From the NCBI RefSeq assembly GCF_009017415.1, contig NC_092410.1, positions 1,922,001 to 1,986,000 of the forward strand: 64,000 nucleotides of DNA. Reading direction: 5' to 3'. Under the pieces are notes generated by a model. The model saw only the letters and a list, made by a program, of their open reading frames with translations, had not been told where the DNA came from and made no database searches. The translations under genes and the position numbers were made by a program. Below are positions 1 to 10,500 of this stretch, piece by piece (position 1 is the stretch's first letter; each line of letters begins with the position of its first letter). The stretch is from Aspergillus flavus. Taxonomy: Eukaryota; Ascomycota; Eurotiomycetes; Eurotiales; Aspergillaceae.

Positions 1-1319
1 CTTTCTCTGTTGTCCACGAAGAAAACAGATTGGTTTGGCATTTTTCCGGCGTACCGTGGATTCGAGGGATGCTTATTATGGTTTTGGTACTTAAACACAA
101 CTTCCTTTTCTTGCTGCGGGGGATGATTCTGGAGAAGCGAACATATCTTTGTGTCTTTTCATTGCTTACCATATCAGTATAAAATTTAGAGTACCTTTTT
201 TATGGAATCCTCCGTTGCTTTCATCCTTGTAGATGCAGCTCTTATCTGCTGGGATCCCGGCTCTTCGACCATTGTTTACATCAATATGATCCAACTCCAA
301 GCATAGATAGGACACTCACTCGGTTGGAGGGGATGATGGCATCGACCCCTCCTTGAGCAAAAATTTTCCGGTAAACCTTATCACGATCCTGCAGGGAGCG
401 AGGCAATCAACGTCGACATCCTGTTCGTCGACCGGCATTGACGACGAAAGTTGATGTGATGGGACTCACAGGCGGTAAGTCCGGGATGGTGGTTGGATGG
501 GCGGTCGACCAATGGACCGGGCCAGTTACCCGCCGACTGGCACGGGTATGGGCGGGGAAGTGAGCGAGAGGACTGGCAATTGGTGGTTGACCATCGTGAC
601 TCCACCGCCTCCAAGAATAGCAGTGGATGCCGTGTGACGAGAGCCAAACGACAAGCACCTGAGGCTTCCAAAGAGACTGCCTTAAAGATGCCGCAGCCGC
701 CAGGAAGCCTTGCGCCCTCTTCTCTTCTCTTCCTTTCTTTCTGTTCTTCAGCAAGACTGGTCTTGTTTGAAGCTGCCCTTAGTTTGTTTGGAGACACCTG
801 TGCACTGGTTGCATTGGTTTAGTTGTTTTGTTCAATTCATTCTACTATACCTTAATAATCATCTTTCTATACTTGCCCCTTCACCTCTTTGATATCAAAA
901 AAACAAAAATCATACTCAAATCCCCCTAACAGACGAGCTGTGCTCTCTAATACCCCAATTTCCATTATCCACGTCTTGATTTTGACAGTTCAACTTTGTC
1001 GCTGGTCGACGTCTCCATTCAGCAGCTCACAACCTTGCTCAGCCTTGTTCATTTTATCGCCGAGGCTTTTTACTATCTTTTTCTAATTTTCGTGTCGTGG
1101 ACTGGATCCGCGAGCAATACTGTTGGATACCGCAGTCAACCAACCAACAAACCAACACGGACTTGATTGAATCGGCTCTGGTAGTCTTTCGACTCAAGTC
1201 TTATATCTTCTGCATCGAATACTGTGGAAGAGTGCTTTCATCTTTGACTTCGACACGATAACCTATACATTCACCGTGAATATTATTAATCTTTAGTCTA
1301 ACTACGTCAATCATTCAAA
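1..1319. other. Long upstream/leader region of esdC
   Basis: No convincing protein gene is visible in this 1.3 kb. Overlapping short open frames lie on both strands around 380-820, but they lack homology, start context and splice logic. The 800-1319 stretch is pyrimidine-rich and contains several short ATG frames (for example at 889), as expected for a long transcribed leader before the esdC start. I infer promoter plus 5' UTR; no transcription start can be fixed from the sequence. Confidence 0.45.
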
Positions 1320-2168
1320 ATGTCCGCTGTGCAACTCAAGTTCACTCTTCGGACTTCGTCCAATGTCAAGACTGTCCACCTGCTTGGCTCTTGGGACAAC
1401 TACTCCCGCCAGATCCCCCTCTCCAGGGATGAGGGCAAGCCCGGTTCATGGGTTGGCAAGTTCCGCTTCCAGACCTCCATGCTTAAGCTCGGCGGCCGCT
1501 ACTGGTACTATGTGAGCTTGGCCTCTTCGTTCATGATCATTGACCATTACTAATCCTTCTAGTACATCATGGATGGATACCACGTCTCCCATGATCCCGC
1601 CGTTGAGTACACCATTGAGCCAACCACCGGCCGCAAGCTGAACATCCTTGATGTTCCCGGAGGTAGCAAGAAATCCAGCTCTTCTGCCCAGAAGCCCAGA
1701 AGGACCTCCGATGAGGTCGTGAAGGGCCGTGCTCCGTCCCCGTCGAAGATCCATCATCCCAAGCCCTCCAAGCCCTACGCCTCCCGCCAAATCCGGGAGA
1801 CCGACTTCGCTCCTACCATGGAGGACCTCTCCATGCGCTTTGCGGGATCCCGCCTGTCAGACGAGTACTCCCTTTCCAACAGCCCCCCCAGCTCAGTTGG
1901 CTCATCCCTGTCTTCTCGGTCTTCTCGGTCCTCTGGCAGCACCTCTCCCTCATCGCTGTCTTCCATGAGTGACCCAGCTAGCGTCTGCCGCTGCGAGCGC
2001 TATGGCATCACTCGGAAGGGCGACCGCGTCAAGCTCGACTGCGGTGGTAGTCGTTGTGGCTACGTCACCGAGTCGTCTGAGGCTAGCTGCTCCGAGTCCG
2101 ACAGTGACGAGGAGTACCGCCGGGCCCGCCGGGGTGTTCGTCGCCAGGGTATTGTTGTGCGTCGGTAA
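1320..2168 (+). CDS. esdC: EsdC-like early sexual development protein with glycogen-binding (AMPK1-CBM) domain
   Basis: Two exons, 1320-1511 and 1563-2168, are joined by a 51-nt intron (gtgagc, branch tactaat, ctag) and encode 265 aa. Residues about 4-95 form a carbohydrate-binding module of the AMPK-beta type, with GSWDNY (W25) and a second aromatic cluster WYYYIMDG across the splice site. The middle is Ser/Pro-rich and low in complexity; the C-terminal part holds a CxC..C..C cluster around residues 200-230 and a basic tail. Length and architecture match Aspergillus nidulans EsdC (about 266 aa), required for early sexual development. That function is known for the family, not shown here. The start is the first ATG in frame and begins the conserved module. 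I see no membrane or signal segment. Confidence 0.85.
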
Positions 2169-3093
2169 ATCATGCACTTGGTGGAATCTTTTACTTCGTC
2201 AATTTTACGGAGATGGGTTGACCCCATCCGTCAAGCAATGTCAATCAACGTGGCATGTTACAGCCATGCCATGATGCTCGGAACACAGTCTCTCCTTAAC
2301 AGGACTTGGAAGAGAACATTTTTATACACAAAAAAGAAAAGAAAAAAAAAAAACAACCAAAAAAAAGACCGCATCGTGGCTTTTCTACGAGTGTGCCGGA
2401 CTCGCTTCGTGCTATAGTGAGGTTGAGATTGGAGGGGTTTCGCGTCCGGGGAAGAGAGTTGGGTTAGTACAATGCCTTGGGGCAGAGGTGTAGTGAGATA
2501 AATGGTGTTGAGAGTGAAGCTGAGAAGAAGATGAAAGGACAATATCGCCCTGTGTCTGTCGCTATAACAGACCAGCCAGGCGAACGATTCATGCCATGGA
2601 AGGGATCAATGAGTGATGATTTATCTGGTCACGTTGGTGCCTAACCCTAACCAGGGTTATGTATTTGACTGCGTCCAGAACGAATGACGAATGATGCTTC
2701 TTCGATTAGCTTAAAAAAATCATAAAAATACAAAAAAAAATGTTTTCCCTACACTCTCAACCAGTATGTAATATTATCCTCTCTACAAGGGGATAAAGTA
2801 TGAAACCCCACATTCGGATCGTCCCGACAATAATCGAGCCCGGATATCCCGAGCAAGATATAAAAGCATACACGGTCCCCGCGGGCTGAATCCACCACAA
2901 TCACTCAATAGCCCATAGATCCAGTAAGTAATCATATATAGCTATATAAAACCAATCAAGAAACCCAGCCTAACACCATGTACCAGAAACATACACCTCA
3001 CCCAAGAGAAATAAATCCAGATCCATCCGCATACACAAAAGCCCCAACAACCAAGCCCAAGACCAAAGCAAAAGCAAAATCAAAGAAAAGAAA
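2169..3093. other. Intergenic: esdC 3' region and hydrolase promoter
   Basis: Contains A-rich tracts (2330-2366, 2715-2740) and a small hairpin-forming telomere-like motif at 2643-2660 (taaccct, 4-nt loop, agggtta). The 2880-3093 part is A/C-rich and leads into the hydrolase ATG. No gene is visible. Confidence 0.5.
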
Positions 3094-4252
3094 ATGGCAT
3101 CCAACCCACTAACAGCCCTCTACAAAGAGAAAAACGGCTCGAAAATAACAACAGACATCTACATACCCCAAACTCAATCTAACAAGAATGTAAATGTAAA
3201 ATACCCTGTCTGTACGTTGTCCCTACCTCCCCTCTTTCTTCCCACCTACCCCCGAAAGTATACAAACCAACCTAATATCATCATGAATGAATGATACTAA
3301 TGAAATGAGAAAGTAATCAACATCCACGGCGGAGCATTCATGCTCGGCAACTCACGCATGGTCTCCATCCCCCAGATCGAGGACTGTCTATCCCGGGGCT
3401 GGATTGTAGTGGTCCCCAACCATCGTCTCTGTCCCGGGGTGAATATCCTCGAGGGCCCGGTGGAGGATTGTCGGGATCTCCTGACCTGGGTGTATGATGG
3501 TAGACTGGAGGGGTTTCTACGCGATCAGGGGGTGGGAATGGTAAGCGTTGATACAGAGAAGGTTATGGCATTCGGGACGAGTAGTGGAGGGTTTTTGGCG
3601 TTGAGTTTGGTAGTTTTTTCATCCTCCCTCTCCTTATTTTTGATCATATGTGTTAGATTCATATGCTAATGAGGGAACGGTAAAGGGCTACGACGTCCCC
3701 AAACCACCGAGAGCAATTCTCGATTTCTACGGCGCAGTCCATTTCACACATCCCTTCTGGACCGAACCTCTCCCGCATGTAGCTGAGAAGTTACCCCCGG
3801 GTCTGTCCCCGGAGTTTATGAACCGGGTTTACGAGGATCCGGTTCCCACGGATAGTTCTATCTCGCTCGAGGGCCAGACGGAGTCTGGACGGGCTAAGGG
3901 GCCGGACTTTTCGCGTCCGCGGGATGCGTTTGCGTTTATGCAGATTGCGAACGGGCGGGTGTTGAGTGCTTGTTTTCCTGGGCGGGATGTGAGGGAGATT
4001 GATCCTGTGTGCTGCGTTCGGGAGAGGTTTCCTCCTACGTGTGTTGTGCATGGGGTTGAGGATCGGATGGTTCCAATTTACTTGAGTAGGGAGTTAGTGA
4101 GGGTTCTGGAGGAGAACGGAATAGAGTGTGAGATGGTAGAAGTTCCCGGGGAGGATCATACGTTTGCGATGGGAATGGAGGTTGGGTCTAGGACTTGGGA
4201 GTTGCAGAGAAGGGGGTTTGATTTCTTGGAGATGGTTATTAATCGAGAGTAG
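3094..4252 (+). CDS. Alpha/beta hydrolase (esterase/lipase, hydrolase-3-like fold)
   Basis: Exon 1 is 3094-3211 and exon 2 starts at 3314 (intron 3212-3313, gtacgt..aag, phase 1), giving PVLINIHGGAF with the HGG oxyanion-hole motif. Exon 2 carries the nucleophile elbow GTSSGG and must be spliced near 3609, because the frame otherwise stops at 3665. The best phase-correct join is donor 3610 to acceptor 3673, giving ..LALSL-GTVKGYDVPKPP. A more usual-looking acceptor at 3656 would need the weaker donor 3605, so this junction is unsettled. The last exon runs to the tag at 4252 and carries the acid (VEDRMVP) and histidine (EDHTFAMG) of a Ser-Asp-His triad. The product is about 330 aa with no signal peptide, so probably an intracellular carboxylesterase-type enzyme. 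The substrate cannot be told. Confidence 0.75.
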
Positions 4253-7000
4253 TTCTCATTGGATTGTTATAGGGGTAGAGGAAATGAGATGTTGTATTTG
4301 TATTGGTGATGTTCTGGCCTGCCAGTTGCATGCACCGGAATATTAGGACTAATGAGTGTCGAGGTCACCAGCCTGGAAATCAAAAACTCCATCCATGCAA
4401 ACTCGTATACTCAGTATACTCCCAATCCATCTCAATGCTGCATCGCTGAACCCAAATAACGAATCGCTGATCGCTGTCGTAGTTCGTCGTGTCTCATGAC
4501 CGGCATCGACAGCCCTAGCTCAGTGCTAAGGGCACAAAGAATAAACCGAAATTAAAAAAAGGAAGCAGGGAAAGATCGAGCGAAATGTCGGAACTAGTGA
4601 AATGTAAGGAGGAAAGAGGACGCTTGCATTGAACGAAGGCCCGGAGAGTCGAATCGTCGTCGGCAGAAAAGAATAATTGGTCGCGTATGTTTTCAGGGTG
4701 ACTCCAATTGCAATTGCCCCCAAGATTTACACATCACAGATGAGTCAAAGTGCAGCATACGTTGGGCATTGCAATTGACATATCTCATCGACGTCAAAAC
4801 CCCTTGCTTGAATAGCCAGAATCGGGCCAATTGCAGCCTTTAAGTGTAGATCCGCCCCGTCGTGCGGCATGCTTTTCGCATGCATATCCGACGAGAACTA
4901 CCTTCTCCTGCACTACATGGCCTCGTTGGCCATATGCTTCACACGGGTCAACCGCGTGTTGAAAATAAAGGCAACCACAGACTGAGAACCGCTCTACCAC
5001 CTTGAAGCACATGGTAAATGATATCGGGGTCTGTAAATTATAACAATGAAGAGAGGGCGGGTTGGCGTCCAGCGAGATGCGACAACGAAATCAAGTCGCC
5101 TGTCAAAGAGCGACTCGAACACAAAAGGACAAGGAAAATCAAGGGAATGTTGTCGGTAGTTTGCTAAACCGGGAAAGGGAGATGCTAAAGTCCGATCATT
5201 TATAAAAATTGACCTTCAGGCGACCAGACCATCATAGACCACGATGGGGACACAGAACGGAACAACTGGAGACAGAAGCAAGTCCCATGCTTCTTATCCA
5301 AGCCGCTTAGAGAGTCAAACACCGACAGATGCAAGGCATCCGTCAAAATCAACGGTGGTTCATTGCCCGAAGAAAACGTGTATCGCGACTAGGGCAAGAG
5401 GTGCTAAAAAAAATTAAAAATTAAAAAAGGGAGCCAAGTGATGAAAAAATAGTAGGACCCAGTCTATCGGGCAAGGTTAGTACCATCCATAGTGGTTATG
5501 CTCCAATCCACGTAGGGCCGACGACGGACGACGCCGAGCCCTAGTCGATCAGTGGGGTTCGTCGGGCTGAGTCCTTCAAGTTTCAATTCAGAGCAAGCCA
5601 GACCCGAAACTTCAGATTGCAAACACATGCCTCTGACTAATGCAATTGTTGCAGAAGGTAATTTTGCGATGACAGCTGATACTCATTGCAAACATGACCC
5701 CAACCGGGCATGGTTATCCACTTTTGATGGAACCGTTGGAGCCAAGAAGGCTAAGGGATCGCAACAGTCTTGCAAACCCCTACCATTCTGGCAAAATAGC
5801 GCGGTCCTTTGCAAGCGCACGTCCTCCTGTGGCAGGGGTTTTCAGCTGGCTTGTCTAACGGCACTAATATAGAACAGACCTCATTCCTCTTCTTACCTGT
5901 TTCGAGTCGTAAGGCCGAGGAGAGCATGGGGCGGTCAGGACACAGAGAGCGAATCAAGTCCAAGGTGACAAACCGGGCAACTTGTAGAGTGCTCCTTCCA
6001 AGGTCTAACGGAGATTAGTTCCAATGTATGAGGGGACGGAGAAAACCGGTGGATTGACACAAGGCTGACTGGTGAGTGGAGAGAAGGCAGCTGGACAGTG
6101 GACGGTTTGCCCGTCAGGCCTATCACCGTATCACGTTTCCCCTGGCGGGGTCACTGGACCAAAGGATGGCCTGAGTCATTCTTTCCCATTGGCCAATCAT
6201 CGTGCCCCATTGCCAGGCAGCCATTTCTGGCCTGATCCCCATGAGGACCTTTGCAGCATGCCCTACGAGCCCTAGCCATGGTCAAACATCTTGTTCTTTT
6301 TTAGTCGCTTTGCTTACTGGTCAGTTCTATCTTTAAGTCGCAGGTTCTTGTATCAGGTTTATGTGGTGACTCAACTTAGTTGGCAGACGCTAGTAACCTC
6401 TTCAGCTGAGGCTCTTAGTCTTATCTCTTACCTTTGAGCCTCCGTCAAGCTCTTGCAGCGACTTCCGAGACACTAGACTCGGTTTCATAATTGCCATTGC
6501 CGACGTAACCGAACTATTGACCATACTGGATGTCATCCGAAAGCCAAGGTCTTTTTAACTTGCATTAAATCGGCCGCGAGCCTGTGTCAGCCGCACCCTT
6601 CCCACTTTTGTTGAGCCAAATGGTTATGAAGGCTCGAAAATATCTTGTGTTCGATACCATACAACTTCGTTCTCAAAGTAATTTATGCATTAAGCTTTTT
6701 CTCTAGATTTCAGCCTCATGCCGACGAATCATATACTAGGTGTGCAATGTCCCTCGAGCCACCAGCAGCTGAAGACGATACTAGTAGAACTTTGTCTTTC
6801 ATTTTGTTCAATGATTGAGCCAATCTATAGCAATGCACGCCTCTATCTGCATTGCTTGCTCCCTGTGCCGCCGCAAAGAAACGTCGATAGGCCTCAGAGG
6901 AATCATATGTTGATCCATTATGTGTTACACCAGATTCCATGTGCACAGAGGATTATAAAGGCCGCACAAACTGAGGCGTAAAACAATATGTTCAAACACT
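4253..7000. other. Gene-poor region, no supported gene
   Basis: Nearly 2.8 kb with only short unsupported frames on both strands (longest about 100 codons near 5552-5872), none with a recognisable domain or a consistent splice chain. I see no tRNA, rRNA or transposase. It could hold long UTRs or a non-coding RNA, but nothing in the sequence shows it. Confidence 0.5.
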
Positions 7001-7534
7001 TCAGACACGTTCTCCTTTGTGATCGTAGCAAGTAAGGACACCATCTTCAACAGTCACGTGTTGTTTATCCCACCATGCTATGACGGTTAGCTAGAAAGCG
7101 ACTAATATATATAAATGGCAACACCTACTCAGCCGTGTCCATTTGGAGTTATCGGGGTTGTCTTTATAGACAAAGCAACCTAGTTCCTTCTGTTCTGGAG
7201 GCCCGTTACGCAATATGCATTTTTCAATATATGTTCTATTTTGGGAGTTCAGTACAAATCCGTCAAAATTGGAATTCAATACAAACTCGTCTTTCTCCTT
7301 CAGTAGATCGTCGCAACATGGTTTGAGGTCCAACTCAGTGGAAACGTTGTTTCCAGTTCCGTCAGGGCATGTTGCTTTGAAGAAGGATTCTGTTCCGTCT
7401 TTTTCAACAACGCCATACTCGGTGCAGTTGGGCCACCACCACTTCTTGTATTCAGCAATCTTGTCATCTGCAACGTCGCCGCTAGCAGGTAATGCTAGTA
7501 GTGGTAAAATCAAGATACCGAGATTGGGAAGCAT
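7001..7534 (-). CDS. Small secreted cysteine-rich protein
   Basis: Minus-strand gene starting at 7534. Exon 1 is 7534-7129. A 51-nt intron (7128-7078; gtaggt, branch gctaac, catag) leads to exon 2, 7077-7001, which adds WWDKQHVTVEDGVLTC and ends GERV-stop. This model gives 160 aa, with a new C-terminus in place of the unspliced tail. Residues 1-19 look like a signal peptide (hydrophobic LGILILPLLAL, then PASG before an acidic mature start). The mature part has seven cysteines (C37, C56, C73, C74, C106, C120, C152), a WWW motif at 32-34 and three N-glycosylation sequons (N36, N63, N99). I do not recognise the family. Size, secretion signal and cysteine content fit an effector-like or antimicrobial-type extracellular protein, but that is inference. 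It stands alone in a gene-poor stretch. Confidence 0.7.
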
Positions 7535-10500
7535 GGCTCTTTTGAATTACTAAGAATTATCAGTGTATAAATCGGAGATCCAAGTTTGGAGGTGGCCATA
7601 GTGGCTCTACTTATATAATTATCAGTCCTTAGAGACAGTCCATTATACATATCTAGGGGTCTTTCTCTGTATACTTTGGGTTTCTTTGTGTCTTCCTTGT
7701 TGTGTTGCAGATGATATATAGAACCTTTCCTCAAGCCAATGGGAGACCGTAAAGACAGAGCTAATATCTTTTAGTGAGCTTGGGAATAATTTAAAGTGAC
7801 GATCCATACGTTTCTTATATACTTCCTGTCTTTTCTATTTTCTCAACGCCTTTTGTACGGTTACAGACAATTTGGGACTTGGTATTGTGCCAATCTTGGA
7901 TGTTTGTAGGTCTCACTGGATAAGGAACATTCCATTCCAGTCATTCACCCTGGTGTAACATTTCTTTCAGATGACACAGGTTATGTATCAGAATGAAGAA
8001 ATCTCAAACTTAACAAATAGATCTATGACACAAATAAAGGGAAACAAGAAGATCAAGAGAAACAGAGCATGATAACACATGCGTTAGTGTGGAAAGAGGA
8101 AGTCTCTGGCGTCGCCTACATGACAGTCAATGGGGTGGTTATCAATCTTTTTGGCTGTTGGGGCATAGTCCAACATGAAAACCATACAAGGTAGCCCTCA
8201 TTGGTATTTCAATTCATCTTCTTTGCCCTCTAATTCCGAAACCCTATGCAAAATATTTGCTATGCAAGCGACTTTATCATCGATGCAGAGCCTATGGCCA
8301 TCGCGACTAGTTTATGGACCAACGGAATGGACAAAGCTGACTCTTGTCATATATGAGAGTATATGAAAGTTCTGCCCAGGCCTTTTTAGGTGATACTAAA
8401 CAGTTCCATCCTTGCTAAAGTTCAACTTTGTAGAACATGCCCCTGTGCATGGCTTCGGCAATTAAATATACAGAATGGTCAAGCAATTGGGGAAATACTA
8501 GCTATATCTCTCTAATTGTCTCCGGACTATTCATAATCGAATTGAGCGACTCTTGTATGCATATAACGACGTCTGGTCCCTTCGGTGACTTGAGTGCTAG
8601 GATCAAGAGACTTTAGACTTGTAGTGGGCCAATAGGTATGGGTGATAGTGGAGCAGTTGTTAGATAGGATGGCGTCGATGGCCGTCGAGGCGAGAATGTA
8701 TTAGATTAATATTTAGAAGATGATTCTGTGTGTTTATATTCCGGTATCAGGTACAGTAAGTTAATGTCGTCTGACTCGTTATCTGTATCGTAGCCGATAA
8801 GGGGCACTATAGGCTGTGGCTGCATTCATTTGACCGGCAAAAGAGATCTATTCCTTGTATTTTGTCCAAGCGCCGGGAGGTTCGAGTATATGATTGACAT
8901 AAGCTTGCTCACCAATGTAACATATATATGGCGGTTCTTTTGTTGTTTATCGAGGTCATAAGAACAATAGAAGTTTTTCGATACACAGCTTGTCGTTATG
9001 CATGACGCTTGATGTGACGGCAATCTATCAATTAGGCGCTTTCTGATGTTTCAATGCTGTGGATGTAATATAGCCCTAAAACTTACGTGCTGGGAGCTGA
9101 AGGACATCATTCTGGCTTGATTAGACGAGGGCGTTATAGACCAGCTGGTCAGTGACTGGGTAGAGGATGGATACGATTCGTTCAAATGCCAGTTGGATGT
9201 AAGTCTAGGTTCCGCCCACGACTAAAAGTGTGCTTTCTTTTTTACGACGCTATCTGAAGTCAAGAGCGGGTGTCTTGTCCCTGGGCGTAGCCACTCACGA
9301 TGCGTAGATATGGACTAAAGTAGTGTTTCGTGTTCAATCCAGTAGAGGAGGAAACATCAGCCTCAAATGCATCCTCGGAGCTGGAGGAAGGTTTTTGGTT
9401 GGTGTTCCCATTTCGAGGATGGAGTACTAGTACTGGACGCTTGAGTGCTGTAGTACGTAGTAGTTTGTTGTAGATGGTGCCCACGAACAGCTGCTATAGA
9501 CTTCTATACCTAATGTATGACCCAAACGCGATTGAACTAGTCCGGTATAGACATCCCTGGCCTGACAGTCACCAGGAGCGTGTGCGATGATCCATGAGTG
9601 CGATTCTTGAGGGACGGAACCCATGAGCACAGTAACTACCTTAAGCACGAAGTCTGTACATAGACGACTAAGTACTGCCACCTCAATGGAACCATCTTCT
9701 CCTCGTTGCGTCCTTAAGACGAATAGCAGTCAGGTAGGTGGCTGGGTGACAAACCTACAGGGCCCCAAAATAAAACCTGGGGCATCATGATATGATATGT
9801 ATTTGGATGAGGATAACAAGGTTGGAGATTTCCTTAATAGTACTATACATGCCATAATATATGCAGTGACTAAACATCTATTCACGGCTAGGGAAATAAA
9901 TCCAGTCTATCGGTTCACTAATGGAGAGGTGCTGTTTGGGTTTATTCCCTTTCACTGCCTTCATGCAGCAAGTAAATAACGCGCTGATAGTGGGAGCCAG
10001 GGAATGAGCATGTAGCTCGTGCAATTCCAATACATTGAATGTGTAACTTCTAACATTTTACTGCTATACTGTGTATAATACACCTGTATTCACAGGCTCT
10101 TATAAATGCTTATCCGCGGTCCCATCCTAAACTGCCTTCTTCTATGGAAAAGCCTCATTGTATGTTTATACATTACGTACCTTAATACAAAACCATACTA
10201 AATAGTGTAGTATTCAACATGCACAGGCATCGCGGGAATAGTATATCTACTAGATGCCTCCCAGAATCAGCTGTAGCTCTTTCCCGTGTACGATTCTCAG
10301 TACAACATGCATGAGAAGGTACTATAACTAATAGCACAGTAGCTGTAATACGTTGCGTCCATGCGCATCGGATTTAATATTCCTTTATCCTTACTGAACG
10401 CTATTACCCATTATACATAATACATTCAAGAAGTGACAAGCACCGACCCCTTGGAAAACAAGCGTACATGCTAATGCTAGAACTTTTTATCAATCCCTGA
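7535..10500. other. AT-rich gene-poor region
   Basis: About 3 kb, visibly richer in A+T than the flanking housekeeping genes, with only short unsupported frames. I found no transposase, reverse transcriptase motif, long terminal repeat or structured RNA. The part after 10000 is especially AT-rich and may simply be the 3' flank of the nucleoporin gene. Degenerate repeat-derived sequence is possible but not demonstrated. Confidence 0.5.

Noticed and set aside
381..822. Three overlapping 100-140 codon frames on both strands
   Set aside because: No domain, no splice context, and mutually overlapping; expected by chance in GC-richer leader sequence.
5552..5872. 106-codon plus-strand frame
   Set aside because: No recognisable family, no supporting introns or promoter pattern.
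8870..8900. ggttcgagt resembling a tRNA B box
   Set aside because: No A box or cloverleaf arms around it; no tRNA elsewhere in the window either.
9427..9681. 84-codon minus-strand frame with some hydrophobic content
   Set aside because: No homology recognised and no consistent continuation through splicing.
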